DNA of 64,000 bases from Prevotella amnii DSM 23384 = JCM 14753 (GCF_000378745.1 NZ_KB905269.1:1-64000); one strand, 5' to 3'; positions 1 to 8,822 are shown, numbered from the stretch's first letter. Made by a program: numbers and translations. The notes: generated by a model not told the origin, from the sequence alone.

Positions 1-203
1 CGAAGGGGAAAGTCCTGAATAACACGCTCGCTGGTAAAACCATAACTGCTTACAGTGCCTAACTTATGGTCTGACTTTTCCATAAAGTTACGCTCGTCAA
101 TCCAAAAGTCAATCTGCGAAACACTCTCTTGAATATCGACAACATCAAAGTAGTCGGCAAGTACATCTGGAAAGATGCAACGTAATAATTGGTGATTCTT
201 CAT
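1..203 (-). CDS. IS transposase, N-terminal part (ISAon1-like), cut by window edge
   Basis: The reading frame starts at the ATG at 203 and runs off the left edge of the window, giving 67 residues beginning MKNHQLLRCIFPDVLADYFD. This N-terminus, with the later phrases IDFWIDERNFM and YGFTSERVIQDFP, matches my memory of the short first ORF of ISAon1-type (ISL3-related) transposases, which is usually followed by a second ORF with the catalytic domain. A Bacteroidota -7 motif lies 4 nt upstream of the start. A possible terminal inverted repeat of the IS could be the GGGGTCAGTCC sequence on the minus strand near 270-285, but the partner end lies outside the window. The family name is recalled, not searched. 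Confidence 0.7.
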   Translation of the reverse strand, partial: MKNHQLLRCIFPDVLADYFDVVDIQESVSQIDFWIDERNFMEKSDHKLGTVSSYGFTSERVIQDFPL

Positions 204-207
204 GATG

Positions 208-215
208 CAAAGATA
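208..215 (-). promoter_or_regulatory. -7 promoter element of the transposase gene
   Basis: The minus strand reads TATCTTTG, an exact match to the Bacteroidota -7 consensus TAnnTTTG, only 4 nt before the transposase ATG. No clear -33 TTG is seen at the expected spacing, so this is one-element evidence. The rest of 216-385 contains no gene that I can support. Confidence 0.5.
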
Positions 216-385
216 ACAAATACTTATGAAATTATGTGCCTGAGAGGAGAGGGCTTGCAACTGGGTTTTAGGACTGACCCCTTTCTTTCTTTTATATATG
301 CCTATGTGTTAAGGAACAGTATATGAGAGAAGTTTGGGTAAATAAGAAAAAAGTAATTAACAGATAGGACTATTAATTACTTTTA

Positions 386-459
386 TGGTTGGGATACCCG
401 GATTCGAACCAGGAATGACAGGACCAGAATCTGTAGTGTTACCATTACACCATATCCCA
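386..459 (-). tRNA. tRNA-Gln (anticodon CTG)
   Basis: The minus strand folds as a complete cloverleaf. The acceptor stem is TGGGATA with TATCCCA, the D stem GTGT/ACAC, and the T arm CCTGG-TTCGAAT-CCGGG. The discriminator is A and the 3' CCA is encoded. The anticodon loop TTCTGGT places CTG at positions 34-36, which reads CAG glutamine codons. The last anticodon-stem pair (31-39) is an A-C mismatch; the other four pairs are normal. The U1-A72 start of the acceptor stem is typical for glutamine tRNAs. Confidence 0.95.
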
Positions 460-495
460 AGGTTTGGATAAGCATCTGTGCTAAGATTGCAGTTG

Positions 496-526
496 CAAAG
501 TTATATCTTTTTTCGTAAAACGCAAA
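496..526 (-). promoter_or_regulatory. Promoter of tRNA-Gln
   Basis: On the minus strand TTTG (523-526) and TAACTTTG (496-503) are separated by 19 bp, an excellent match to the Bacteroidota sigma-ABfr promoter (TTTG, 19-21 bp, TAnnTTTG). It lies about 37 bp upstream of the mature tRNA 5' end. Confidence 0.7.
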
Positions 527-615
527 ATTTTAAGAAAAAAATATAGGAAAAAAAGTGTTTTGCCTTTTATAAATGTGATAAGACCTTTTATAAAAGTAAA
601 ATAAAATAAATTTAT

Positions 616-646
616 TTTGCACTTCATGCTAATTACTGTAACTTTG
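616..646 (+). promoter_or_regulatory. Promoter of rsfS-ftsH-cdsA
   Basis: TTTG at 616-619 and TAACTTTG at 639-646 are separated by 19 bp and lie about 30 bp before the rsfS start. This fits the Bacteroidota housekeeping promoter and probably drives the three-gene run to the terminator at 4098-4136. Confidence 0.7.
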
Positions 647-676
647 TAACTTATTATATTATATATACATATATAG

Positions 677-1036
677 ATGGAAGAAACAAAACGATTAGTA
701 AGCTTAATAATAAAAGGTATTCAAGACAAGAAAGGTTGTGGCATAGTTATTGCAGACCTATCAGATATAGACGGCGCAATATGTCGTAATTTTGTAATCT
801 GTCAGGGTAGTTCTCCCACTCAGGTGGAAGCTATAGCAGGCTCGGTGAGCGACTATGTTAGAGAAACTACCGGCGAGAAGCCTGTAAGCTGTGTAGGTCT
901 GGGGAATAATCAGTGGGTGGCGATAGACTTTGTAGATGTCTTAGTGCATATCTTTCTGCCAGAAACTCGTGCTTTTTACGATTTGGAACATCTTTGGGCT
1001 GATGCTAAGATAACTTGTGTGCAAGATGTCGATTAA
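677..1036 (+). CDS. rsfS: Ribosomal silencing factor RsfS
   Basis: A 119-residue protein of the RsfS/YbeB/Iojap family, which binds ribosomal protein L14 on the 50S subunit and blocks subunit joining when nutrients are scarce. Family features seen are the central stretch DIDGAICRNFVICQG with SSPTQVEAIAGSV, and the end WVAIDFVDVLVHIF followed by FYDLEHLWADA. Length is normal for the family. It is the first gene of a run with ftsH and cdsA, an order that I recall as common in Bacteroidota. No Shine-Dalgarno site is visible before the start. Confidence 0.95.
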   Translation: MEETKRLVSLIIKGIQDKKGCGIVIADLSDIDGAICRNFVICQGSSPTQVEAIAGSVSDYVRETTGEKPVSCVGLGNNQWVAIDFVDVLVHIFLPETRAFYDLEHLWADAKITCVQDVD

Positions 1037-1095
1037 GCTAAAGGTAAGCCGTTAAGATAAGTGTTTATAACCTATTTTGAAACCAATAAAAAGAA

Positions 1096-3216
1096 ATGAT
1101 CAATAAAAAACCCAACAACAAGCCAAATAAGCCCAAGATGCCACGATTTAACATGACGTGGATCTATGTGCTTGTAATTCTCGTTTTAGCATTAGTAGTA
1201 TTTTCAGGAGGTGGAAACGGACTGTTTTCTTCCAGCATAAGTGCTGAAAAAGACTATACAGCCTTTAAGCAATATGTGCAAAAGGGGTATGCTACGCGTG
1301 TTGTAGTAAACAAGACCAAAAACGAGCTAAAGATGTATGTGGCACCTAATCACATACGCGACATATTCAAGCAAGGTCCTAAGCAAACAGGTAATGCGCC
1401 ATACGTTACCGTGCAATTCGGATCGGTAGACAATTTAGAGACATTCCTTACTCAAGCCATAGCACAGCATAAGATAAGCAGTTTTAGCTATGACAACGAG
1501 TCGAGTAATGGCTTTTTTGATATTTTTGGTAGCTTAATACCGTGGATATTAATCTTTGGTGTTTGGTGGTTCTTAATGCGTAAGATGGGCGGCGGTGCTG
1601 GCGGCGGCGGCGTTTTCAGTGTAGGCAAGTCGAAGGCTAAGCTATATGAGCGAGGTAACGAGATGGGCATCACCTTTAAAGATGTAGCCGGGCAGGAAGG
1701 AGCCAAGCAGGAAGTGGAAGAGATAGTGGAGTTTTTGAAAAATCCGGGTAAATATACAGACTTAGGAGGTAAGATTCCTGCGGGAGCATTGCTTATAGGT
1801 CCGCCGGGAACAGGTAAGACGTTGCTGGCAAAGGCAGTAGCTGGCGAGGCTGGTGTGCCTTTCTTTTCTATGAGCGGGTCGGACTTTGTGGAGATGTTTG
1901 TAGGTGTGGGTGCGAGCCGTGTTCGTGATGTTTTCCACCAAGCAAAGGAAAAAGCTCCTTGTATAATCTTTATAGACGAGATAGACGCCGTGGGTAGAGC
2001 CCGTTCAAAGAATCCCTCTATGGGAGGTAATGACGAGCGTGAGAACACTCTTAACGCCTTGCTTACAGAGATGGACGGCTTTGGTACTAACTCGGGGGTT
2101 ATCGTCATGGCAGCTACTAACCGTGTGGATATGCTCGATAAGGCGTTGTTGCGTGCTGGGCGTTTCGACCGCCAGATACATGTAGACTTGCCCGACCTTC
2201 CTGAGCGTAAAGCCATTTTTAAGGTGCACATGAGCAAGATAAAGTACGATTCTACTGTAGATGTAGACCTTTTATCTCGTCAAACGCCGGGCTTCTCGGG
2301 TGCAGATATAGCAAATGTATGTAACGAGGCTGCGCTTATAGCAGCACGTCATAGCGATAAGCATGTAGGTAAGCAGCATTTCCTTGAAGCCATAGACCGT
2401 ATCGTGGGAGGCTTAGAGAAGAAGACAAAGGTAATAACGACTGACGAGAAGCGCACCATAGCTCTTCATGAGGCTGGTCATGCCACTATAAGCTGGTTTT
2501 GTGAGCATGCCAATCCGCTTATTAAGGTGAGCATAGTGCCTCGTGGGCAAGCCTTAGGTGCAGCATGGTATTTGCCTGAAGAACGTCCTATAACAACAAA
2601 GGAACAGATGTTAGACGAGATGTGTGCTTTGCTTGGTGGTAGGGCAGCAGAAGAGCTTTTTACGGGTCATATCTCTACGGGTGCTATGAACGACTTAGAG
2701 CGTGCTACAAAAAGTGCTTTCGGAATGATAGCTTATGCAGGTATGAGCGAGCGTTTACCTAATATATGTTATTATAATAACGATGAGTACGGCTTCCAAA
2801 AACCTTATTCTGAAACAACGGCAAAGGTAATAGACGAGGAAGTGCTTAAAATGGTAAACGAGCAGTATAAACGTGCTAAAGATATACTTACAGAGCATAA
2901 AGAGGGTCATAACAAGCTGGCACAGGTGCTTATTGACCGTGAGGTGATAATGGTAGAAGACGTAGAAGAGATATTTGGCAAACGTCCTTGGGTGAGCCGT
3001 TCGCAAGAGATTATGGAGGCAGAACAGGCATCTCAGCCTAAGTTAGAGGATATGCCAGAAGCAGTAAAGCAGGCACAGGCAGAGCATGAGGCAGCTTTAC
3101 GGGCTAAGCAGGACGGTGAAGGTTCTAAGCAGGAGGAAGCACCTTTAGGCGGAGCATCGCCTAAGGAAAGCTCTAAGGAAGGTAGTGGTATAGATAATGA
3201 TAAGAAAGGAGAATAG
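1096..3216 (+). CDS. ftsH: ATP-dependent zinc metalloprotease FtsH
   Basis: A 706-residue membrane-anchored AAA+ protease that degrades misfolded membrane proteins and short-lived regulators. A first transmembrane segment lies at about residues 20-40, then a periplasmic domain, then a second segment at about 146-163. Next come a glycine-rich linker, the AAA domain with Walker A GPPGTGKT and Walker B IIFIDEID, and the peptidase domain with the zinc motif HEAGH. The charged, low-complexity C-terminal tail of about 60 residues is typical of Bacteroidota FtsH. The gene sits 59 nt after rsfS and 5 nt before cdsA, so co-transcription is likely. Confidence 0.98.
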   Translation: MINKKPNNKPNKPKMPRFNMTWIYVLVILVLALVVFSGGGNGLFSSSISAEKDYTAFKQYVQKGYATRVVVNKTKNELKMYVAPNHIRDIFKQGPKQTGNAPYVTVQFGSVDNLETFLTQAIAQHKISSFSYDNESSNGFFDIFGSLIPWILIFGVWWFLMRKMGGGAGGGGVFSVGKSKAKLYERGNEMGITFKDVAGQEGAKQEVEEIVEFLKNPGKYTDLGGKIPAGALLIGPPGTGKTLLAKAVAGEAGVPFFSMSGSDFVEMFVGVGASRVRDVFHQAKEKAPCIIFIDEIDAVGRARSKNPSMGGNDERENTLNALLTEMDGFGTNSGVIVMAATNRVDMLDKALLRAGRFDRQIHVDLPDLPERKAIFKVHMSKIKYDSTVDVDLLSRQTPGFSGADIANVCNEAALIAARHSDKHVGKQHFLEAIDRIVGGLEKKTKVITTDEKRTIALHEAGHATISWFCEHANPLIKVSIVPRGQALGAAWYLPEERPITTKEQMLDEMCALLGGRAAEELFTGHISTGAMNDLERATKSAFGMIAYAGMSERLPNICYYNNDEYGFQKPYSETTAKVIDEEVLKMVNEQYKRAKDILTEHKEGHNKLAQVLIDREVIMVEDVEEIFGKRPWVSRSQEIMEAEQASQPKLEDMPEAVKQAQAEHEAALRAKQDGEGSKQEEAPLGGASPKESSKEGSGIDNDKKGE

Positions 3217-3221
3217 GAGCC

Positions 3222-4088
3222 ATGACAGATAAGCAGCGCAATTTTATTACTCGAGCCGTCTTTGGCATATTATTCGTAGTGGTAATACTTTGTAGCTTTA
3301 CCCGTGCCGACTTTATGATAGGGCTCTTTGCCCTTATAACAGGGCTTACTATATGGGAATATGCAGGGCTGGTAAACGGGATTAAAGGCGTAAGGATAAA
3401 TCGTTTTATATCTACTGTGGCAGGTGTTTATTTCTTTTTAGCCGTTGCTGTTTTAGAGGTGGGTATGGTGAGTAGCTTTGTAGTTTTTGTGCCTTATATA
3501 CTTTGTGTTATATATCTTTTTGTGGCAGAGCTATATCTTAAAAACGAGAGTCCTATCCTTTCGTGGGCTTATACCATGCTGGGACAGATGTATATAGCCT
3601 TTCCGCTGTCTTTGATAAACATACTTGCCTTCGGAAACGGTGATGTTAGTGTGGGAGGATCGGCAAATATGCTTTTACCTTTAAGCGTCTTTATATTGCT
3701 TTGGGCAAACGACACAGGGGCATATTGCACAGGGTCGTTATTAGGAAGGCATAAGCTTTTTCCACGCATTTCTCCCGCAAAGAGCTGGGAAGGGAGCATA
3801 GGAGGAGGTGTGCTAAGCATTATCGTGGCAGCTCTCATAGGTCATTATGGAGCTAATGGCGCAGGAACTAAGGGTATGGACATCATGGTATGGATAGGTT
3901 TAGGTGTGGTAGTAGTAGTGTTTGGCACATGGGGCGACTTGGTGGAAAGCCTCTTTAAGCGAACAATAGGTGTAAAAGATAGTGGTAAGATTTTGCCCGG
4001 GCATGGCGGTATGTTAGATCGTTTCGACTCCTCTTTGCTTGCCATTCCTGCAGTGGTGGTATACCTTTATACGTTAAGCCAATTTTAA
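3222..4088 (+). CDS. cdsA: Phosphatidate cytidylyltransferase CdsA
   Basis: A 288-residue integral membrane enzyme that makes CDP-diacylglycerol from CTP and phosphatidic acid, the branch point of phospholipid synthesis. Multiple hydrophobic segments span the N-terminal two thirds. The C-terminal half has the family signature: SPAKSWEGSIGG, then GDLVESLFKR and KDSGKILPGHGGMLDRFDS with the conserved metal-binding aspartates. It follows ftsH by 5 nt and ends just before a strong terminator. Confidence 0.97.
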   Translation: MTDKQRNFITRAVFGILFVVVILCSFTRADFMIGLFALITGLTIWEYAGLVNGIKGVRINRFISTVAGVYFFLAVAVLEVGMVSSFVVFVPYILCVIYLFVAELYLKNESPILSWAYTMLGQMYIAFPLSLINILAFGNGDVSVGGSANMLLPLSVFILLWANDTGAYCTGSLLGRHKLFPRISPAKSWEGSIGGGVLSIIVAALIGHYGANGAGTKGMDIMVWIGLGVVVVVFGTWGDLVESLFKRTIGVKDSGKILPGHGGMLDRFDSSLLAIPAVVVYLYTLSQF

Positions 4089-4097
4089 GAATAAGCT

Positions 4098-4136
4098 AAA
4101 AGTCATATAATCGTTCTTAGGAGTTATATGACTTTT
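4098..4136 (+). terminator. Intrinsic terminator after cdsA
   Basis: A perfect 13-bp inverted repeat (AAAAGTCATATAA at 4098-4110 and TTATATGACTTTT at 4124-4136) is followed by a T-rich run, 10 nt after the cdsA stop. It ends the rsfS-ftsH-cdsA unit. Confidence 0.85.
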
Positions 4137-4153
4137 ATTTTTTTCCCCGACTA

Positions 4154-4546
4154 ATGATAGCAAGCGTTTCTTATATAGAAGAAAGTTTTAAAAAGTATAA
4201 TCATCAGATTTTTGACGATTGTCTGCCCATACCCGTCATAAAGCTCTCTCGAGCAAAGACAAGGTTAGGACAGATGGCGTATAAAAGGAAGGTAAGGCTT
4301 GGACATATAGAGTATTACGACTTTCGTATAAGCATTTCTACGGCTTATGACCTTTTACAAGATGCTTTAGATGATGTTATAATACATGAGATGATACATT
4401 ATTATATAGCTTATAAAGGTATAAGAGATTCTTCTGCTCATGGTAAGATATTTCGGAGCTTGATGAGTGTAGTAAACACACGGCACGGTAGGCATGTGTC
4501 TGTTTCTGTTAAGCAAAGAAACTTAAAAGAGATGGTTGAGCCATGA
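4154..4546 (+). CDS. SprT-like zinc metalloprotease-domain protein
   Basis: A 130-residue SprT-like protein. The zinc motif is HEMIHYYIAYKG (about residues 79-90), followed by a conserved histidine in AHGKIFRSLM, and the N-terminus has the FDDCLPIPVIKLSRAKTRLGQM pattern of the family. SprT-domain proteins include DNA-protein crosslink proteases such as Spartan; the bacterial role is poorly known. The C-terminal zinc ribbon of longer relatives is absent. It lies just downstream of the cdsA terminator and is probably a separate unit. The 184 bp after it hold no further gene, only the promoter of the next one. Confidence 0.8.
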   Translation: MIASVSYIEESFKKYNHQIFDDCLPIPVIKLSRAKTRLGQMAYKRKVRLGHIEYYDFRISISTAYDLLQDALDDVIIHEMIHYYIAYKGIRDSSAHGKIFRSLMSVVNTRHGRHVSVSVKQRNLKEMVEP

Positions 4547-4677
4547 TGTTTCTTTTTGTTTATAACAGTTACCCCTCTTGTAAGGTGTAAACTTTTAAGA
4601 GACGTGTGTGTAATTATCACCAGTATGTTATGAAAAGTTAAAAAATGGGGGGGGTAAATTCTTTTTTTTAAAAAGTG

Positions 4678-4685
4678 TATCTTTG
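4678..4685 (+). promoter_or_regulatory. -7 element of the disrupted host gene, now driving the cfxA fusion
   Basis: TATCTTTG, an exact Bacteroidota -7 motif, lies 45 bp upstream of the ATG at 4731. No good -33 TTG is present in the T-rich stretch before it. As the original cfxA 5' region is missing, this host element is the probable promoter of the chimeric beta-lactamase. Confidence 0.55.
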
Positions 4686-4730
4686 TAGCGATATAAATAT
4701 ATATAAGTTTAACTAAATAATATTTTCATT

Positions 4731-5924
4731 ATGTCAAAAAAGGTTTTATTCGCTGCGCTTATGTTAGGTTTTACATTAGCGGGTATGGCACGAAGCTCAC
4801 AAGAGGAGGTTTGTCTTAAAGATGGTAGCGCTTTAAATGGTACAAGTATGGACATGGTATCAAACGAGCCTGTTAAGATGCAAGCACAAGAGGATAATAT
4901 ACTTGTTTATAAGGATATAAGCAAGATTACAAAAGAGGTAAATGGCTTATCTCAAGACGAAGATGATGATGAGCCTGCTGGTGTTGCAAAAAGAGGTTAT
5001 AAAGGGTTTGTAGGCTTTGGTGCTCAATATTGGAATGTCAAACAGTCGTCAGCATCAGATAGCGCAAATCCTCCTTTAACAAATGTTTTGACTGATAGCA
5101 TTTCTCAAATTGTCTCAGCTTGTCCTGGCGAAATTGGTGTGGCGGTTATTGTTAATAACAGAGATACGGTTAAGGTCAATAATAAGAGTGTTTATCCTAT
5201 GATGAGTGTGTTTAAGGTTCATCAGGCATTAGCTCTTTGTAATGACTTTGACAATAAAGGAATTTCACTTGATACCTTAGTAAATATAAATAGGGATAAA
5301 CTTGACCCAAAGACTTGGAGTCCTATGCTGAAAGATTATTCAGGGCCAGTCATATCATTGACAGTGAGAGATTTGCTGCGTTATACTCTTACTCAGAGTG
5401 ACAACAATGCAAGCAACCTTATGTTTAAGGATATGGTTAATGTCGCTCAAACAGATAGTTTTATAGCCACACTCATTCCTCGTTCAAGTTTTCAGATAGC
5501 TTATACGGAAGAGGAAATGTCGGCTGACCATAACAAGGCTTACTCTAACTATACATCTCCTCTTGGTGCTGCAATGTTGATGAATCGTTTGTTTACTGAA
5601 GGTCTTATCGATGATGAGAAACAAAGTTTCATTAAGAATACGTTAAAAGAATGCAAAACAGGTGTAGATAGGATAGCAGCTCCACTTCTTGATAAAGAAG
5701 GGGTTGTTATAGCGCATAAGACAGGTTCAGGTGATGTTAATGAAAATGGTGTTCTTGCAGCTCACAATGATGTTGCCTATATATGTCTGCCTAATAATAT
5801 CAGTTATACCTTAGCGGTATTTGTTAAGGATTTCAAGGGAAATGAATCACAAGCGTCACAATATGTTGCGCATATATCAGCTGTAGTATATTCTTTATTA
5901 ATGCAAACTTCAGTAAAATCTTAA
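4731..5924 (+). CDS. cfxA: Chimeric class A beta-lactamase: host OMP N-terminus fused to CfxA
   Basis: A 397-residue in-frame fusion. Residues 110-397 match from memory CfxA from its Asp34 to its end (288 residues). They carry the catalytic S159-V-F-K, the S-D-N loop at 223-225 and the KTG box in HKTGSGD, so the enzyme domain looks complete. CfxA hydrolyses penicillins and many cephalosporins in the periplasm. Residues 1-109 do not resemble CfxA, whose normal N-terminus is a short membrane anchor starting MEKNRKKQ. They start with a Sec-type signal peptide (MSKKVLFAALMLGFTLAGMA) and continue into an acidic linker and the phrase GYKGFVGFG, typical of small Bacteroidota outer-membrane beta-barrel proteins. 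The rest of that host protein is found at 14098. The native cfxA promoter and first 33 codons are gone. A bidirectional terminator follows. Confidence 0.93.
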   Translation: MSKKVLFAALMLGFTLAGMARSSQEEVCLKDGSALNGTSMDMVSNEPVKMQAQEDNILVYKDISKITKEVNGLSQDEDDDEPAGVAKRGYKGFVGFGAQYWNVKQSSASDSANPPLTNVLTDSISQIVSACPGEIGVAVIVNNRDTVKVNNKSVYPMMSVFKVHQALALCNDFDNKGISLDTLVNINRDKLDPKTWSPMLKDYSGPVISLTVRDLLRYTLTQSDNNASNLMFKDMVNVAQTDSFIATLIPRSSFQIAYTEEEMSADHNKAYSNYTSPLGAAMLMNRLFTEGLIDDEKQSFIKNTLKECKTGVDRIAAPLLDKEGVVIAHKTGSGDVNENGVLAAHNDVAYICLPNNISYTLAVFVKDFKGNESQASQYVAHISAVVYSLLMQTSVKS

Positions 5925-5955
5925 ACTGCACTTGCTTTGATAATTAATGATAAAC

Positions 5956-5997
5956 AATCTAAAAGCACTCTAATCGTTATCGGAGTGCTTTTAGATT
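5956..5997. terminator. Bidirectional terminator between cfxA and mobA
   Basis: A perfect 15-bp inverted repeat (AATCTAAAAGCACTC at 5956-5970, GAGTGCTTTTAGATT at 5983-5997, 12-nt loop) lies between the convergent cfxA and mobA genes. It has T-rich sequence on the plus strand side and can serve both. Confidence 0.75.
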
Positions 5998-6016
5998 ACT
6001 AATCAAATTGCTTCTA

Positions 6017-7420
6017 TTATAATTTGAATCCTCTACTTTTTCTTTCTTCCTGTTGCGGCACTCTTGCTCCATATCTAAGCCTGTGCCATTGCTCCCTGAA
6101 CCAGTCGGCAATCGGCTTCCTGTTTATTGTCAGGTTCAGCCTGCTTTCATCGTCAGGGTCATTTTCCACCCTTAAAATATCATCCTTTATATCAAAGTTC
6201 CGCCTGTGTTGCTCGGAATAGATTTTACCGCTACATTTCAGGGCTTCTTTTTTGACTATAAGACTTTCAGTCATTTCTTTAGAGAATCCCAGCATGGCAC
6301 AAAACTTTTCCATGCGCAGCATTTCCCTGAACATCGGAAACCACCTGAAAGCCTTGTCTATGATTCTGGCGAGCCGTGACAGTTCTTTTTCTTTCATGTC
6401 AAGTTCCTGCCTGTGCATTTCTCTGAGATTGTGGATTTGCGTATCATGCTGTTTCTGCATCTGCTGTACTTGGCTCTGCAATTTTTCAATATTGGTGTTC
6501 CGTTTTGAAACCTCGTCTTGCAGTTTTTCGTTGGCACGTTCCAGTTCTTTCAGTTTTCCACTCCCGAAAAGAGAAGCAACTCCACTAGTTATGGCTGTCG
6601 CTGCCGTGGTGGCTGTCTTCTTTAACTTGTCAGTGCGTATTTCTGATTTCACCTGTTTCAGTTCCTGCTCGGCAAGATTTATCTGTTCTTCTTTGTGCCG
6701 TTTGGCTGCATCCATGCGTTGCAGTTCAGCTTTCTGCTTCTCAATGATAAAGTCGTTCCGTTCCAGATGCTCCTTACCAGTGACAGCCTTTGACTGCCCG
6801 CGTTCCATCAGCAGGATGTCGGATGCAAGGGTCTGCATCTGCATCATGTCATCGTCATTGAGCTTTCGGCTCTTTCCTGTTTCGTGGTTCATCCAGTCGA
6901 AAACGATATGGGCATGATAGTTCGGCTTGAACCATCTGTCCCCGACTTTGAAGCTTTCCCTGTCTTCCGCTTCCGGCTGACCGTTCAGCCAATGCCCTTC
7001 ATCCTTGTGCAGGAAGATTTGCAGCGGTGTGATTCCCCAGCGTCTTTGACACTCCTCACCGAATTTACGCACGTCTGCCAGTGTGGTGTCCGACCTGACA
7101 AGCAGCACTCCTTCACGTATGGGGGAGCATCCCGCAATCTTGACTATTTTACCGTTCTTGCCTTTGCGTTCACGCTCCTTTTCCTGCATGGCACGTCCGG
7201 TCTTTTCCTTTACCATCTGTCTGATATTGTCATAATGCATCCGCAAATCCGGACTGCCGAAGTCGGGATTTATCCACTGCTCATTATCGGTGGAGAGTTC
7301 TGGAACCACATAGGTTCTGGACTCTCCGATGTGGCGCATGTATTCGGCAGTCCTCCTGTTGTGAGCCTCACTCGATGCGATATTGCAGGGCTTGATATGT
7401 ATGCTTGATTTTGTTGCCAT
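6017..7420 (-). CDS. mobA: MobV/Pre-type relaxase
   Basis: A 467-residue plasmid-mobilization relaxase that nicks one DNA strand at oriT. The start is chosen at the ATG at 7420 (MATKSSIHIKPCNI), because the 52 codons upstream overlap the hairpin-rich oriT region and do not look like protein. The N-terminal domain has the family pattern SSEAHNRRT, HKDEGHW and the metal-binding NYHAHIVFDW. A long coiled coil follows, from about residue 220 to 370. The gene is convergent with cfxA. Mobilization in trans by a resident conjugative transposon is expected from family knowledge. Confidence 0.9.
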   Translation of the reverse strand: MATKSSIHIKPCNIASSEAHNRRTAEYMRHIGESRTYVVPELSTDNEQWINPDFGSPDLRMHYDNIRQMVKEKTGRAMQEKERERKGKNGKIVKIAGCSPIREGVLLVRSDTTLADVRKFGEECQRRWGITPLQIFLHKDEGHWLNGQPEAEDRESFKVGDRWFKPNYHAHIVFDWMNHETGKSRKLNDDDMMQMQTLASDILLMERGQSKAVTGKEHLERNDFIIEKQKAELQRMDAAKRHKEEQINLAEQELKQVKSEIRTDKLKKTATTAATAITSGVASLFGSGKLKELERANEKLQDEVSKRNTNIEKLQSQVQQMQKQHDTQIHNLREMHRQELDMKEKELSRLARIIDKAFRWFPMFREMLRMEKFCAMLGFSKEMTESLIVKKEALKCSGKIYSEQHRRNFDIKDDILRVENDPDDESRLNLTINRKPIADWFREQWHRLRYGARVPQQEERKSRGFKL

Positions 7421-7515
7421 AGATACTTGTTTTTTGGGTTTGTACTTTATTGTTTGCTTTTCCGCTGTCCGTAAACGCATGGGGTTCTTAGGGGTGCAAC
7501 CCATAAGCGGAGATT

Positions 7516-7666
7516 GCAAAGAGAGGGTTACTCTTTGCTCTGGGTTCTCAGGGGAGAAACGCCCTGAGTGGGTCATTAGGGTAAAACCCTAATCCCCTCG
7601 GGAGAGCCCACAACTACGTAAGCGGAGCGTGTAGTTATAGTGGGCTATATCAATGGCAAGCCATTG
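7516..7666. other. Putative oriT: cluster of four hairpins upstream of mobA
   Basis: Four inverted repeats are packed into 151 bp. GCAAAGAG/CTCTTTGC is at 7516-7523 and 7531-7538. TTAGGG/CCCTAA is at 7576-7592. GCCCACAACTAC pairs imperfectly with GTAGTTATAGTGGGC at 7606-7645. CAATGGC-AA-GCCATTG is at 7651-7666. Such hairpin arrays directly upstream of the relaxase gene are the usual place for oriT in NBU-type elements. The nick site itself cannot be named from the sequence. Confidence 0.55.
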
Positions 7667-7703
7667 TCTGCAAACTCCAGCCTACGGCTTCCGCTCTCCT
7701 CCG

Positions 7704-8819
7704 TCAGGGAGGTTTTTCATCATCGTTGCCGATTGGAGATGCACCGACCAGCACAAGGTCTAAATCGTCTATCAGTTTTTGCAGGACGGGATTCTTCTCT
7801 ATCATCCGCTGGAGGATTCTCTCAGCCTCGACCAAGTGGTTGGCTGTACTCATCACCTTGCCCTCCCGTATCTGAAAGATAATCCAATCGGCTATGTCGA
7901 TATGGGCTTCTTTTTGTTTCGGGGTGGCATTCCTTTCGATGATGTCCGAAACCACCACCTTACAAAAGTACATGCTCTCGGCTCGCTGTTTCCACTCGGC
8001 ATAAGCATCGGCATCGGGAAAGAGAAGCACGGTTCGCCCTGACAGTACACGGAGTTTCTCTTCTCTCATCTGACTCTTACCACCCGTAGCCAGCCATACA
8101 TAATCGGGGAAGATAGCAGAACCGATAACGGCACTCTTCTCGGATTCCACCAAGACCACCACCTTGTCGGGATGCGTTTTCAACAAGTGTTCCCCGAAAA
8201 GGCATTGGGATAGTTGCCAATCCTCTGCCAACACACGCTGCTTTTTCAATATGCTGTGTATCCAGTTCACTGCCGATGTCTGTCCTCCCTTGATACGGTG
8301 TCCGTCTTCGGGATTGTACTGCATCACCTTTCCCGTGCGTACCTTGCCCGTCCTGTCTATCTGCCAAAAGATAACAGAGCCGTCACGGGTAGCCCCCAAA
8401 CGGTATTCCTCCAACAACCGCTTCAACACCTCTTTCGCCTTGTCGCCATAGTAGGAAGTAAGGAGTGTGAAGAGGAAACGGAAGAAATTGCTACGCTCGC
8501 TTTGCGACTTCTCCACATAGTGAGGGGGAATATAGCCGATGGCTGTCGGCTTACTTTGCTGCTTCACTTTCTTCTGCTCTGCTCTTTGCCTGTCAAAAGA
8601 GAAATCATTGGTAGTTCTGTGTTCAGGATGCTCTTGAAAATACTCTTTCGGAGTGTAGTGATACCCACAACCGCTTTCGTGGTTACATCTGCCGACCGAT
8701 GGATGCAACGGCACATTATTTTCGTCCACGTAATAGACGAAAGAATGCCTGTCTCCGCATTTGGGGCAGGTATGCCGTGTTGCCGTTCCTTTATACTTCT
8801 GTAATGAATAATTGCCCAT
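7704..8819 (-). CDS. Zinc-finger/Toprim-like primase-related protein
   Basis: A 371-residue protein. The N-terminus has a zinc-binding pattern, CPKCGDRH followed by CNHESGCGYH, like the zinc ribbon of DNA primases. The C-terminal half resembles a Toprim fold: VVLVESEKSAVIG with the conserved glutamate, then LLFPDADAY with a DxD-type acidic motif. It resembles the primase-like proteins (DUF6371-type, as I recall) found beside RepA-like ATPases in Bacteroidota mobile elements. Its stop lies 3 nt before the next upstream gene's end region, so it is in one operon with the ATPase. A role in replicating the excised circle is inferred. Confidence 0.7.
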   Translation of the reverse strand: MGNYSLQKYKGTATRHTCPKCGDRHSFVYYVDENNVPLHPSVGRCNHESGCGYHYTPKEYFQEHPEHRTTNDFSFDRQRAEQKKVKQQSKPTAIGYIPPHYVEKSQSERSNFFRFLFTLLTSYYGDKAKEVLKRLLEEYRLGATRDGSVIFWQIDRTGKVRTGKVMQYNPEDGHRIKGGQTSAVNWIHSILKKQRVLAEDWQLSQCLFGEHLLKTHPDKVVVLVESEKSAVIGSAIFPDYVWLATGGKSQMREEKLRVLSGRTVLLFPDADAYAEWKQRAESMYFCKVVVSDIIERNATPKQKEAHIDIADWIIFQIREGKVMSTANHLVEAERILQRMIEKNPVLQKLIDDLDLVLVGASPIGNDDEKPP

Positions 8820-8822
8820 AGC

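Noticed and set aside
1488..2237. Long open frame on the minus strand within ftsH
   Set aside because: It is the reverse reading of a strongly conserved gene and has no features of a protein family.
5040..5070. Terminal repeat or target duplication at the left end of the element
   Set aside because: I compared this sequence with the right junction and found no shared stretch long enough to be meaningful; the left end seems to be lost.
6252..6917. Plus-strand serine/cysteine-rich frame opposite mobA
   Set aside because: Shadow of the coiled-coil region of mobA; low-complexity composition with no promoter.
7421..7576. Longer N-terminus for the relaxase (52 more codons)
   Set aside because: The added codons run through the hairpin-rich oriT region and do not resemble the family. 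The ATG at 7420 gives the normal start of MobV proteins.
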